Assembly (NCBI GenBank): GCA_902651635.1
Contig: CACRSC010001923.1
Span: 950,195 to 1,014,194 of the forward strand
Source of the DNA: Mastigamoeba balamuthi
Lineage: Eukaryota; Evosea; Mastigamoebida; Mastigamoebidae
Reading direction: 5' to 3'
Length of the DNA: 64,000 nt
A program made the position numbers and the translations under genes. Positions 11,083 through 22,036 of this stretch are shown here, in pieces. The first letter of the stretch is position 1, and each line of letters begins with the position of its first letter. The notes beneath the pieces are model-generated. The model did not search any database. It was not told the origin of the DNA and saw only the letters and a program-made list of their open reading frames with translations.

Positions 11083-11904
11083 CTCGATGCCGGGCGCGTG
11101 TGTGTGCGCTGGTTGCGAACTGTGGGGTTTGGAAAATAAAAGAAAGAGAGGAGGGGGGACGGAAAGATATCCCCCGCCAAGACGTCACTGCGCCGATATT
11201 TTCTATGGGGGTCAATGGGGCACTGCTGCCAGTCACCCGCCCTGCGTGTTGTCTTTTTCGTCATCGCGCGCGTGTGACCTCCTGCAACGTCGACAACTGA
11301 CTCCCTGCGTGCGGGGGGCTGGGGGGCTTGGGGACTGCACCCGCGGCTGCAGGCAGGGTGCCTCCCAGGGGCTGCTGAACAAGAGTTGAGGTTTTTCCAG
11401 CACCTCTTCTGAGCACACATCTCTTGTGGCCCCTCCCCCTTGTGTTCCACCAACCGACGGCCCCACTCGGGGCAAACATCATCCGTGGCCCGGGAGACAC
11501 AGCCTGCGCCTCGTCGGCTGGCTGCAGGGCCCCTTGCGCAATGCCCGTGCGGCCACACCATCGCGTTGTGGGGCCACTGCAGTGCGGCTGCTGCGATTCA
11601 AGTTCCCACCACAAAGCGGCTCATCAGCGAGCTCACAGTTAGCATTCCAACGCTTGCTGGCCACACCGCACACCAGCTCCCCCCCCCTTGTGCGGACGCC
11701 TGCCAGTGGTGCTGCTGCCGGCTGGCGTTCCGCGCCGGCATCCAGGCTTGCTCGCAAAGCAGAACGCCAAGGCCGTGGCCCGCGGGTCGCGAGCCCGAAG
11801 ATTCCGCTCTCGATGACGCAACCGCGGAGATATTTTTGTGTGATCGCGAAATAATCTGTTTTGTGCGATCGCGAGTCTATCACGCGCGCGCGCACCCGCC
11901 CACG
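11083..11904. other. Intergenic region between divergent aminotransferase and helicase genes
   Basis: About 820 bases with no supported coding exon. A pyrimidine-rich acceptor (TTTCCAAACCCCACAG, about 11120-11135 on the minus strand) suggests that the aminotransferase transcript has a 5' leader intron. A-T runs with GATATTT-like words (about 11165 and 11827) resemble the AT islands near other gene starts here. Confidence 0.45.
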
Positions 11905-13898
11905 ATGAGCATCGGAGGCCACGACAGCGGCGCCAGCACCGCCAAGTTCTTCACCGACACCGCCGACAGCCGCGCGCCGCGGCACCGCGCCGGCCACGAC
12001 TGCGGCCGCGGCCTCGAGTCGAAGACCCGCAAACTCCAAGGCACTCGCGACCACAACAACACCGCCCCGGGGTCGCCCGCGCCCGCCTCCCCGGAGTCCA
12101 TCGCCGCGCGCGCTCGGCAACCGCGCCCAGAAGAAAAATCCCGAGATTTTCCTGACGTGGACCCGGGAATATCTTTTTTGTATTTTTCTTCCGTTTGAAA
12201 TCTCGCAGCCGCCGCGTGGAGCGCCGCGTCGCTGCAGCGCTTCGAGCGCAACTTCTACCGCGAGCACCCCGACGTCGCCGGCGCCACCGCGGAGAGCGTG
12301 GCTGCGTACCGCGCCCAGCACGGCATCACGGTCGACGCGAGCGGCGGCGGGGCGGGCGCGGCTCCGATGAACCCGATCGCCGAGTTCGCGCAGGCGCCGC
12401 TGCCCGCGTACCTCGTGACGGAGCTGCGGGCGATCGGCTTCGAGACGCCGACGCCGATCCAGGCGCAGGCGTGGCCGTACGCGCTGTCGGGGCGCAACGT
12501 GGTGGGCGTCGCGCAGACGGGGTCGGGCAAGACGCTGGCGTACCTGCTGCCGGCGGTCGTCCACGTCAACGCGCAGCCGCTGCTGGCCCAGGGCGACGGG
12601 CCCATCGTGCTGGTGCTGGCGCCCACGCGCGAGCTGGCCACGCAGATCGACGGCGAGGTCGAGCGGTTCGGCCGCTCGTCGCGCATCAAGCACGTCTGCC
12701 TCTACGGCGGCGTACCGCGCGGCCCGCAGGTCGCCGACGCCCAGCGCGGGCCCGAGGTCGTCGTCGCCACGCCCGGCCGCCTCATCGACTTCCTCGAGAC
12801 GCAGGTCACCAACCTCAGGCGCGTCACCTACCTCGTCCTCGACGAGGCCGACAGTTGCGCTCCCCCTCCCCCGAAATTCAACGGGTTTTTTTTTTGCGCG
12901 TTTGTTTTTTTCGATTGTAAAATTGGCACAACAAACGTCCGAGTTGCGCCGACTGAGAATGTACCCGCTCCCTCCCTCACAGGGATGCTCGACATGGGCA
13001 TGGGGCCGGTCGTGGAGTCGCTGGCCGAGCTGGTGAGGCCCGACAGGCAGACGCTGCTGTTCACGGCGACGTGGCCGCAGTCGGTCGAGTCCGCGGCCAA
13101 CAAGGTCATGTGCGGCGCCGACTTTGTGCGCGTCACGTGCGGCGCCCAGAGCCTCCAGACCGTCGCCACGGTCAAGCAGCACGTCGAGGTCTGCACGGAG
13201 AGCGAGAAGAAGGCACGCAGCGCGCTCCTCTGCGGGGGCTTCCTGCCCTCCTTCATTGCTGAAGCCCGCGAGAGGTGGGCCGGGAATCAACTAATTCGGG
13301 GGGTCCGTGGCCGCAGACGAAGCTCACCAAGATCCTGGAGAGGGTGCTCCCGGGGCGGACGCTGGTCTTCTGCGACACGAAGAAGTCGGTCGACGCCCTG
13401 ACGAGGTACCTGAGGCAGCGCGGGTGGCCGGCGCTCTGCATGCACGGCGACAAGGAGCAGAAGGAGCGCGACTGGGTGCTCACAGAGTTCCGCTCGGGCG
13501 CGAGCCCCGTCCTCGTCGCCACCGACGTCGCGGCGCGCGGCGTCGACGTGCGCGACATTGCGTGCGTCGTCAGCTACGACCTGCCCATCGCGGCCGAGAC
13601 GTACGTGCACCGCGTCGGTCGGACGGGGCGCACAGGGCGCACAGTCGAGGGCGAGGCGTTCGCGTTCTTCTGCCCGACCAACAGCAACGACATGCGCATC
13701 GCCAAGGACCTCGTCGAGGTCCTGCGGGCGAGCAACCAGGCCGTGCCCGAGGACGTCGTGCGGATCGCCGAGACTGCGAGCGGCGTGGCGGCGGCGGGCG
13801 TGCGCTCGAGCTCGCCGAGCGCAGAGTCAATTGCTACTTCGAGCGAAACGTCTCCCAAGCCTGCCAGCGCCAGCGCGGAGGCCCCGCCAGCCCCGTGA
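11905..13898 (+). CDS. DBP2: DEAD-box RNA helicase, DDX5/Dbp2 type
   Basis: ATP-dependent RNA helicase of the DDX5/p68-Dbp2 group, which acts in transcription, splicing and RNP remodelling in the nucleus. Exons are 11905-12040, 12209-12853, 12983-13212 and 13317-13898. Motifs: Q motif FETPTPIQAQAWP, I AQTGSGKT, Ia PTRELA, Ib TPGRLIDF, II DEAD (interrupted after the second D by the 129-nt intron; exon 3 continues RMLDMGM), III FTATWP, IV LVFCDTKK, V ATDVAARGVDV and VI YVHRVGRTGRTG. The leader LQRFERNFYREHPDV is diagnostic of the DDX5/Dbp2 group. Introns 1 and 3 appear to begin with GC after AAG (12041, 13213); GT donors nearby would break the frame. Intron 2 holds a T-rich tract. The C-terminus is a short Ser/Ala/Pro tail without RGG repeats. 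Confidence 0.9.
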
Positions 13899-14297
13899 GC
13901 CTCGCCAGCACCTCACGCGCACGCCCCGCGAAGCCCGCATACACGCCGCAGTGCAGTTCCCGTTGTTCTCGCGCCATTTTGTTGTGATTGCACATGTGTG
14001 CTGGTTGATTTTTGTTTAACTGACTAAAGACATCAATTGGAAACGAATTCGGGGCCATCTCCAATCCAATTGGCAACACGGGGGATGCTGGCAGTATGAT
14101 AATCAGGAACTGGGCACACTCAGTGTCGAGTGCATACAGGGCCTTTCTCCAGGAGGCGCCAGAAACATGCCCGAAAAAGTAATCAACACATCATCGAAAA
14201 AGCAGCCAGAAAAAGTTTTATTTTCGAGATCCGAGATTGAATTTCCCAAAGGAAAACCACCCCGTGTAGATACGCAAATCAACGACGTGGCGCGCGA

Positions 14298-14305
14298 TGA
14301 CGTCA
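14298..14305. promoter_or_regulatory. CRE-like TGACGTCA between helicase and CHD genes
   Basis: Perfect octamer in the 680-base spacer 13899-14581, followed by CAGCAGGTGAC. It lies about 280 bases upstream of the CHD start. The rest of the spacer holds an AT-rich block (14160-14260) and C-rich stretches, and no gene is seen. Confidence 0.3.
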
Positions 14306-14581
14306 GCAGGTGACTTTTGTCGCCGATTTCTCGGTTTCGCGCGTCTCGCGGCGGTGTTAGTCTCCGGCCCCTATCCGCCACCACCCCGCGCGCCTATTCC
14401 GGGCGCCGATTCAAAACCACCCCACCCCCCCATCGGAAAAAAGGGAAAACCAGAGCGCCCTGGGCGGAGAGTGAAGTGCCTGACCACCGACACTTCGCCC
14501 ACCACCGCCGCACCTCAGAGCTCGGCGCGCGCCGCTTTTCATATTTATTTTTGAATCTCCACCGATTTCGCGCGCGACGAC

Positions 14582-17500
14582 ATGGCTGACGCGCCGGACC
14601 AGCCCATGCGCGGACCCGCCGCGGAAGACGGTGCGCTCCCTCGCCCTCTCACGGCCGCCCACCCCCCGAGCAACTTGTCTCCCGGGCCACTCCACCGCAT
14701 CCACACGGTCCAGCCCCCCCCGCGCACCCGTGGGGCCGCGCGGGGGGCCCGAGGGGGTGAGGGAGGGCACGCCATCTCACGCCCTGCCGCGCGCCGCAGA
14801 GCCCGCGCCGCTGGAGAAGATGAAGTCGCCGGGACCCAAGGTGCGCCCGCAGTCCGATACAGAAAAAGCAGATATTTCCGTTCAAAAAAGCCCTGCGTTG
14901 TGTCACGCGCATCGCTGTATCCCCGCGGCCCACTCTCGGCTCACCTCTCTCCGGTCTCCCCCACCCCCCGTGCGGACCCCCTGCGCCCCACCCCCGGCCA
15001 ACGGCGCTCAGGTGACGATCAAGATCAAGGCAGGGGCACAGGCCGCAGCGCCCCCGCCCCCGTCGACGACGGCCGACGGCAGCGCGGCCGCGGGTGCCGC
15101 AGCGGACGAGCAGCACGAGGCCAAGGCGCCGTCGCTGGACCCCGAGTCCTCGTCCGACTCGTCCGACTACGCGGCAGGCGAGGCGGGGTCCGCAGCAGCC
15201 GCAGCCGGTGCAGCCGCCGCCTCGGGCTCGGAGTCGTCGCTGTCGTCGCTGTCGCCCCCGCGGTCGGACTCGGACTCGGACGCCATCATCGACGTCATAG
15301 GGTCGTCGTCGGACTGTACGCCACATCTCCCTCTCTCTTCCCCTCCTCTTCTGCTGTCGGTGGTGGGGACTCCTCGCAATTTCTCTCTTCTCTCTCTGCT
15401 TCTTCACGCGCTATACATACACAATAAGGCAACTCTGGTTTCCCTGCATAGGAATTTCAGCTGACGTCATTTTACACGAGCTCGTCCCTTCGTGTTGCAA
15501 TCGGCAGCACCCGAATCTCACTCTGTATTGCCTGCTGGGGGGACGGCAGACGAGGAGAAGCCCGCACGCAAGAGCAAGGCCAAGGGCAAGAAGGGGGCGG
15601 CGGCAGCCAAGTCCAAGGGCAAGTCCAAGAGCCCTGCCAAGCCCAGGACGCCGACCACCAAGGCCAGCAGGCCAAAGACCAGGCAGCAGCAAAAGGCCAA
15701 GTCCGACTCGGATGCTGAGATGCCCTCGGTGTCCCCGCAGCAGCGACAGGGGAGCACGCCAGCAGCGTCGGAGGAGCCCTCGAAGCCCTCGGACGACTCG
15801 TCCAAGTCGTCGGAGCGCACGCCGCCGGCGGCGCCGGACGCGGACGACGAGGACTACGTCGCCAACGAGGACGAGAACCCCGAGGACGACGACGTGCTCG
15901 ACGACGACGAGGGCGTCGACGGCCGCAAGCGCAAGGCCGCCAAGAAGAAGACGCCCTCCAAGCGCAAGTCTGTCTCGGGCAGCGACAGCGACTACTCGCC
16001 CGCCGTCGCAGCCTCCCGCAGGCCCGCCACGCGCCGAGCGCCGCGCTCGGACTCGGACGACTACGACTCCAAGCCGAAGAAGCGATCGAGCACCACCGGG
16101 TCGCGAACGCCAGCGAGGACGCCGCCGCCGAGGCGAGCCGCAGCTGTGGCGTCTGCGGCCCGCAGCGCGAGGAGGAGGAGGCGCAAGCCCAAGTACGGGT
16201 CCGAGTCGTCTGCGTCGTCGTCGTCCGAGTCGGGCTCCGACGTGGAGATGGAGGACGAGTCGCAGAGCAGCGAGGACGAGGACGCGTGCGCTGTTTGCAA
16301 GACCGGCGGCCTGCTGGTGTGCTGCGACAAGTGCCCGCTGGCGTTCCATCTCGGCTGCCTCTCGCCGCCGCTCGAGAAGGTCCCCGAGGGCGAGTGGCAC
16401 TGCCCCAAATGCGTACGTTCCCCTCCCCCTCCTCATTTCCCTCTAGTACTTGCTGCTCTGGCTTTCGGTGTGTGGAGCAGAGAGAGCAATGCCGCGCCCT
16501 GCGGCCAGCACAGTGGCACGATACGATGTATGCGTGCCATCTTGCCTGAGAGTAGACCATACTTGCGCCTCTTTGAAATTGGGGATCCGAGCATATCAAG
16601 CTGCTGCTCGCCGTGCCCGCAACGGGTCTCACGTTGCGCCCTTTGCCGGCATTTGCAGAACGGGCAAGAGCTGCCGCCGATACCCAAGTGCGCGCACTGC
16701 GAAAAGAAGGCCTCGACAAACTTTGTGATCTGCACGGCGTGCAACCAGCGGTACCACGTCAACTGCCTGCCGCGCGACGCGCGCCGCGGCAGGTCGGAGC
16801 CCGGGTGGCGCTGCCCCGACTGCTCGCCCAAGACGTGCGAGATCTGCGGCGGGACCAACAAGGACCTCGAGTCGCGCAAGTGCTCCGAGTGCTTTGGCTT
16901 CTTCCACGTGGCCTGCCTGCCCAAGGGCGCCGCGGGGCCCACCAAGGCCAAGACGTGGCTCTGCGTCGACTGCGGGGCGGGGCGCCGGGTGGAGGTTATC
17001 CTGGGCCACCGTGTCGCGGCGCTCAAGCCCATGCCCATGATCGACGTCGAGGGAGAGGCCCCGTCACCCGCCAAGGGTGCCACGCCCATGCTCATGCCCG
17101 TCGTCTCGCCGACGCCCGCGGTGCCCACGCCCGCTGTTGACACGCCGCGCGGGACCTCGGAGACGCCCGCGGGCGCCGAGCAGCCCCAGGAGGGCGGCAA
17201 GGCAGAGGCCGCCCCTGCCAAGGCGTCCCCTGCACCCGAAGCCGCAAAGCCAGCGGCCGGCACCGTGACCCCCGACGCCGCCAAGGCGGAGGCAGCCCAG
17301 GGCGACGCCAAGATGGCGCCACCCAGCGCAGCGGCAGCGGACGCCGCGAAGGCGGAGGCAGCCCAGGGCGGCGATGCAAAGATGGCGCCGCCCAGCGCAG
17401 CAGCGGACGCCAAGACGGACGCCGAGGGCAAGAGCGCGGCCACAGACTCTCCCGCGCCGGCGGGAGCAAAGGCAGAGGGGGGCAGCAAGGCGCCGCCGCC

Positions 17501-20500
17501 CAAGTCGGAGACGCCGGCGGACGAGAAGGTCGTGCGGCAGAAGGCGGCGGGCCCGGAGTCGGAGCAGCCGCTCGAGTACTTTGTCAACTGGAAGGGCATG
17601 TCGCACATCCACAACGAGTGGGTGTCCGAGTCGCGGCTCAAGCGGCTGTCGCCCAAGAAGCTGGCCAACTACAAGAAGCGCCACGTGACGAGCAAGGTGA
17701 CGGACGAGCAGCAGGCGAGCGAGGAGGAGGAGGAAGAGGACGACGACGAGTACGAGGCCGGCGGCGAGGGCGAGAACGAGATGGAGCTCGCGCAGAGCGA
17801 GTGGACGCAGGTCGACCGCGTCATCGACAGCCGGCGCACCGACGCGGGCGGCGTCGAGTTCCTCGTCAAGTGGCGCGGGCTGACGTACGACTGCTGCACG
17901 TGGGAGCGCAAGGAGGACCTCGAGAGCTTCAAGGAGGAGATACGCGCGTTCCGCGAGGTCAACGACCACTCGCGCTTCCGGCGCCGGCCGCCGCAGAAGA
18001 GCCCCGACCCCAAGTCGTTCCGCGAGGTCGAGCAGCAGCCGCGGTACATACCGTTTGACCTGTACCACTACCAGCGCGAGGCCGTCAGCTGGCTGCTGTT
18101 CTCGTGGCACAACTCGCGCAACGTGATCCTGGCCGACGAGATGGGGCTCGGCAAGACCATCACGACCACGGCGTACCTCAACATGCTGATGCACGAGCAG
18201 AACGTGCACGGGCCGTTCCTGATCATCGGGCCGCTGTCGACGGTGACCAACTGGGAGCGCGAGGTGAAGCTCTGGGCGCCCGAGTTCAACGTCGTGACGT
18301 ACCTCGGCGGCGGCAGCGCGCGCAAGACGATACAGGAGACGGAGCTCTACTACAAGGGCACGCGCGACCCCAAGTTCCACGTGATGCTGACGAGCTACGA
18401 GATCGCGCTGGCCGACGACAACATCCTGCGCAAGCTGCGCTGGGAGGCGCTCGTGGTCGACGAGGGCCACCGGCTCAAGAACCGCGAGTCGCGGCTGTTC
18501 GGGGCGCTGGCGCCGCTCAACGTGGGGCACATTGTGCTGCTGACGGGCACGCCGCTGCAGAACGACCTCAAGGAGCTCTTCAACATGATGAAGTTCCTGC
18601 GCATCGAGGGCTTCGAGAAGCCCGACGAGCTGTTCGAGACGCAGTTTGCCAACCTGGGCGAGCAGGAGGTTGTCAGCCACCTGCACGACCTGCTGCGGCC
18701 GTACATGCTGCGCAGGCTCAAGGCCGACGTGCTCAAGTACATGCCCGCCAAGGCCGAGTACGTGGTGCGCGTCAACATGACGCCGATGCAGAAGGAGTAC
18801 TACAAGGCGATCCTGACGCGCAACTACGCGTTCCTGGCGGCGTCGACCAAGGGCGGCAAGAAGAACTACCGCCAGGCGCGGCTGCTCAACACGATCAGCG
18901 CGCTGCAGAAGACGTGCAACCACCCGTACCTCTTCCCGGGGGCCGAGCCCACGGGCCTCAGCCGCGAGGACGAGGCGCGGCGGCTGGTCGAGGCCTCGGG
19001 CAAGATCAGCCTCGTCGACAAGATGCTGCGCAAGCTGCGCGAGACGGGCCACCGCGTGCTGCTCTTCAGCCAGATGACGACGATGCTCGACATCCTCGAG
19101 GACATGCTGCGCTACCGCAAGATGCCCTACGGCCGCATCGACGGCAGCGTCACGGGCGCCGACCGCCAGAACCGCATCGACACGTTCAACCGCGAGGGCT
19201 CGCCGGTGTTCTGCCTGCTGCTCTCGACGCGCGCGTGCAGGCTGGGGCTGAACCTGGCGAGCGCCGACACGGTGATCATCTACGACAGCGACTGGAACCC
19301 GCACAACGACATACAGGCGCTGAGCCGCGCGCACCGCATCGGGCAGACGCGCGTGGTGATGGTCTACCAGCTGGTCTGCAAGCACTCGGTCGAGGAGAAG
19401 ATTGTCGAGCGCGCGCACTCGAAGCTGCTGCTCGAGCACCTCGTCGTGCGCAAGATGAAGGACGAGTTCAAGGCCGGCGAGCTCGACGAGCTGCTGCGCC
19501 ACGGCACGCAGCACCTCTTTGCCGACGACGACGCGGACAAGGAGGCGCCCGTCGAGGAGCAGTTCAACGACGAGGCCGTCGACCGCCTGCTCGACCGCAC
19601 CAACGTGCCCACCGAGCAGCAGCAGTCTTCGCCGGCGCCCGAGTCGACGCCCGAGGCCGAGAAGAAGGACGCGGCGGCCAGCAGCGACAGCAAGGACGGC
19701 GCCAGCAAGGACGAGGCCAGCAAGGACAGCAAGGACGGCAAGAAGGAGGGCGGCAGCAGCAACAACGACAAGTACTTCAACACGTTCAAGGTGGCGCGCG
19801 TGTGGGCGGACCCCAAGGAGCAGAGCAAGGAGCTCAAGCAGGAGGACGTCAAGGTGGCGCCCGGCGACAACTACTGGGACCTGCTGCTCAAGCGGCGCTA
19901 CCAGGCGCTGGTCGAGCAGGAGCAGATGCAGCTCGGCGTGGGCAAGCGCGTCAAGAAGGCCGTCAACTACACGATGGAGTACACGAGCGACTCGGGCTCG
20001 GACGACCCCGCGCAGGACGAGGACGAGGACTTCCAGGTCAACGCGGCCGCCGAGCCCTCGTCGTCGTCGGAGAGCGACGGCGCCATCGACCCCGAGGACC
20101 TGCGCGCCGAGGAGGCCGAGGAGGCCGAGGAGCGCGCGGCGGCCAAGCGCCAGCGCGCGACGCGCAAGAAGGAGCCCTCGTCGACGGCGCCGGGAGTCGC
20201 CAAGGCCCTGGGCGGCCGCCGCCGCAAGCGCTCGACGCCCGCGAGCAGCAGCTCGCCGCTGGGCGCCTCGATGGACCAGATACTCCTGCAGCAGCAGCTC
20301 ATGCAGCAGCAGGCCCTCGCCGAGGCCCACGCGCGCCAGGCCCAGCGCGGCGGCCTCATCTCGCTGACGCCCACGTCGTCGAGCCCCGCGCTGGCGGCGC
20401 CCGGGTCGCTGCTGCCGCACCTCGACGCGCTGGGCATCGCGGCGCCGCCGCACAAGAAGATGCGCAGCTCGTCGCCCGAGGCCGCGGCCGCTGCGGCTGC

Positions 20501-21446
20501 GGCGGCGGCGAAGATGCTGCCGAGCCTGGAGGAGTCGGAGCTGCTGCAGGCCAAGCGGCTGCGCGAGGAGGGCGACGCGGAGCTGCGCGCCAACAACTTC
20601 AGCGCGGCGGTGGAGCGCTACACCAAGGCGCTGACGTTCACGCGCTTCGACGCGGACATCTACTACCAGCGCGGGCTGGCGTACACGCAGCTCGGCACGC
20701 TGATCCCGGCGATCGTCGACCTGCGCCAGGCCATCGCGCTCAAGCCCTCGCACCCCAACGCGCACGTGCAGATGACGTACATCTACGCGGCGTCGGGGCA
20801 GTTTGACAAGGCGAGCTCCATCTACCAGCACCTCGCCGAGGCGTCGCCGTCGGACGTGACGACGCTGCGGACGATCATCAGCATCATCAACACGTACCGC
20901 GAGCACAACGCGCAGGCGGCGGCGGCGGCCGGAGGGGGCGCGGCCGGCGTGCGGCAGGCGCAGCAGGCGCGGCGCGAGGAGCAGCTGCCCGCCAAGATCA
21001 CGGCGCAGTACCTCGTCGCGCTGGGCTTCCAGAAGCGGCGCAGCACCGCGCGGGTGCCGCCGCACGGGCTGTCGCCCGACGCGGCCGAGGCGCACAGGTA
21101 CAAGCTCGAGGGCAACAAGTACCTGGCGGAGAAGGACTACCACCGCGCCCGCGACTGCTACGGCGTGGCCATCAGCCTGGACCCCGGCAGCGCCGTGTAC
21201 TACAGCAACAGGGCCGCGGCGAACCTCTACCTCGAGCGGTTCGACGACGCCATCGCCGACTGCGAGGCGGCCATCGCGCTGGACGAGAGGTTCTTCAAGG
21301 CGTACAGCAACCTCGGCGTGGCCCTCGTGCGCAAGGAGAGGTACCGCGAGGCCATCGAGTACGGTTTTATGTGGGCCCTCGAGATCGACCCCGACTCGCA
21401 GCAGACGCAGCAGGGCCTGCACCACGCCCTCTCGCACATGAAGTAG
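14582..21446 (+). CDS. CHD-type chromatin remodeller (PHD x3, chromodomain x2, SNF2 ATPase) with C-terminal TPRs
   Basis: ATP-dependent nucleosome remodeller of the CHD3/4 (Mi-2) type. First exons: 14582-14630, about 14802-14842, 15012-15316 and one starting after CAG at about 15549; from there one frame runs to the stop at 21446. Order: acidic/basic low-complexity N-terminus; PHD1 (CAVCKTGG...WHCPKC, 16285-16412); PHD2 (CAHCEKK...CPDC, 16690-16827); PHD3 (CEICGGTNK...CVDC, 16837-16971); Ala/Pro linker; chromodomains 17569-17680 ([15 protein letters not shown]) and 17812-17970 ([17 protein letters not shown]); SNF2 ATPase with [12 protein letters not shown] box and LTGTPLQND; helicase C domain with RAHRIGQT (19327-19350); acidic tail; TPR-like repeats 20545-21440 in two blocks. 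An intron 16413-16658 between PHD1 and PHD2 is 246 nt and has no stop in frame. The TPR tail is not a normal part of CHD proteins. Confidence 0.9.
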
Positions 21447-22036
21447 GGCGCGCGGACCAGAGCGGCACAGACAGACAAGACAGACAAAGACCCTAGACAT
21501 CCGAGTTCGTCAGAGAGCACAACCCAAACGCCCCCTCCATCACACATACGCCAGAGACTTGCACGCGTCTCCCGTCATCCCTCCCCCTTCCCCTTTTTCA
21601 ATACAGCCGATTACTTTCCAGCCGCGAGCTGTGGTGCTTTGTCCCAAGACCACTCATAGCCCAGTTCCCAACAGACGTTCCTCTGCGCCCTAGTTTCGTC
21701 ATCCACGTGCTGGCGAGATTCTTCGAGAATCCGAGGCTGAGGATAAGAAGCGTGCTTCGAAGACGACGTTCGCTACATCGACTTTGCTCTGCCGGCTGTT
21801 CTGCAGGAGCAGCCCGACCAGGGCCACAGAGGATGCCACGCTCTTCCCAGTGGACGAGGGCGGTGCGAGTGTCGAGCTGCTTGATCCGCCAGAGCGCCAC
21901 TCCAGGACACCGAAGAGACAACCCGACGACCTCAGGGGCCATCTCGCCCATTACCAGCAAAGATATTCTCCGCTGTCGAAATCTGGAAAGATACAATTCT
22001 TGGTGTCAACTGATTAGGAGCAAGGGTTGCGGGGGA
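21447..22036. other. Intergenic region downstream of the CHD gene
   Basis: About 590 bases. A 132-codon minus-strand ORF (21996-21598) lies here, but it has no recognised motif, no clear exon partners and a composition like the surrounding spacer, so I do not call it a gene. It ends with an AT-rich stretch just before the kinase gene start. Confidence 0.4.

Noticed and set aside
12853-12982. DEAD-box gene broken inside motif II
   Set aside because: The break is a normal intron: AGG is rebuilt across the junction and gives DEADRMLDMG.
11479-13290. Minus-strand frame of 603 codons opposite the helicase
   Set aside because: Crosses three introns of the real gene and has no recognisable domain.
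17064-21500. Minus-strand frame of 1478 codons opposite the CHD gene
   Set aside because: It is rich in Arg, Leu, Val and Ala, has no domain, and mirrors the third-position GC of the real gene on the other strand.
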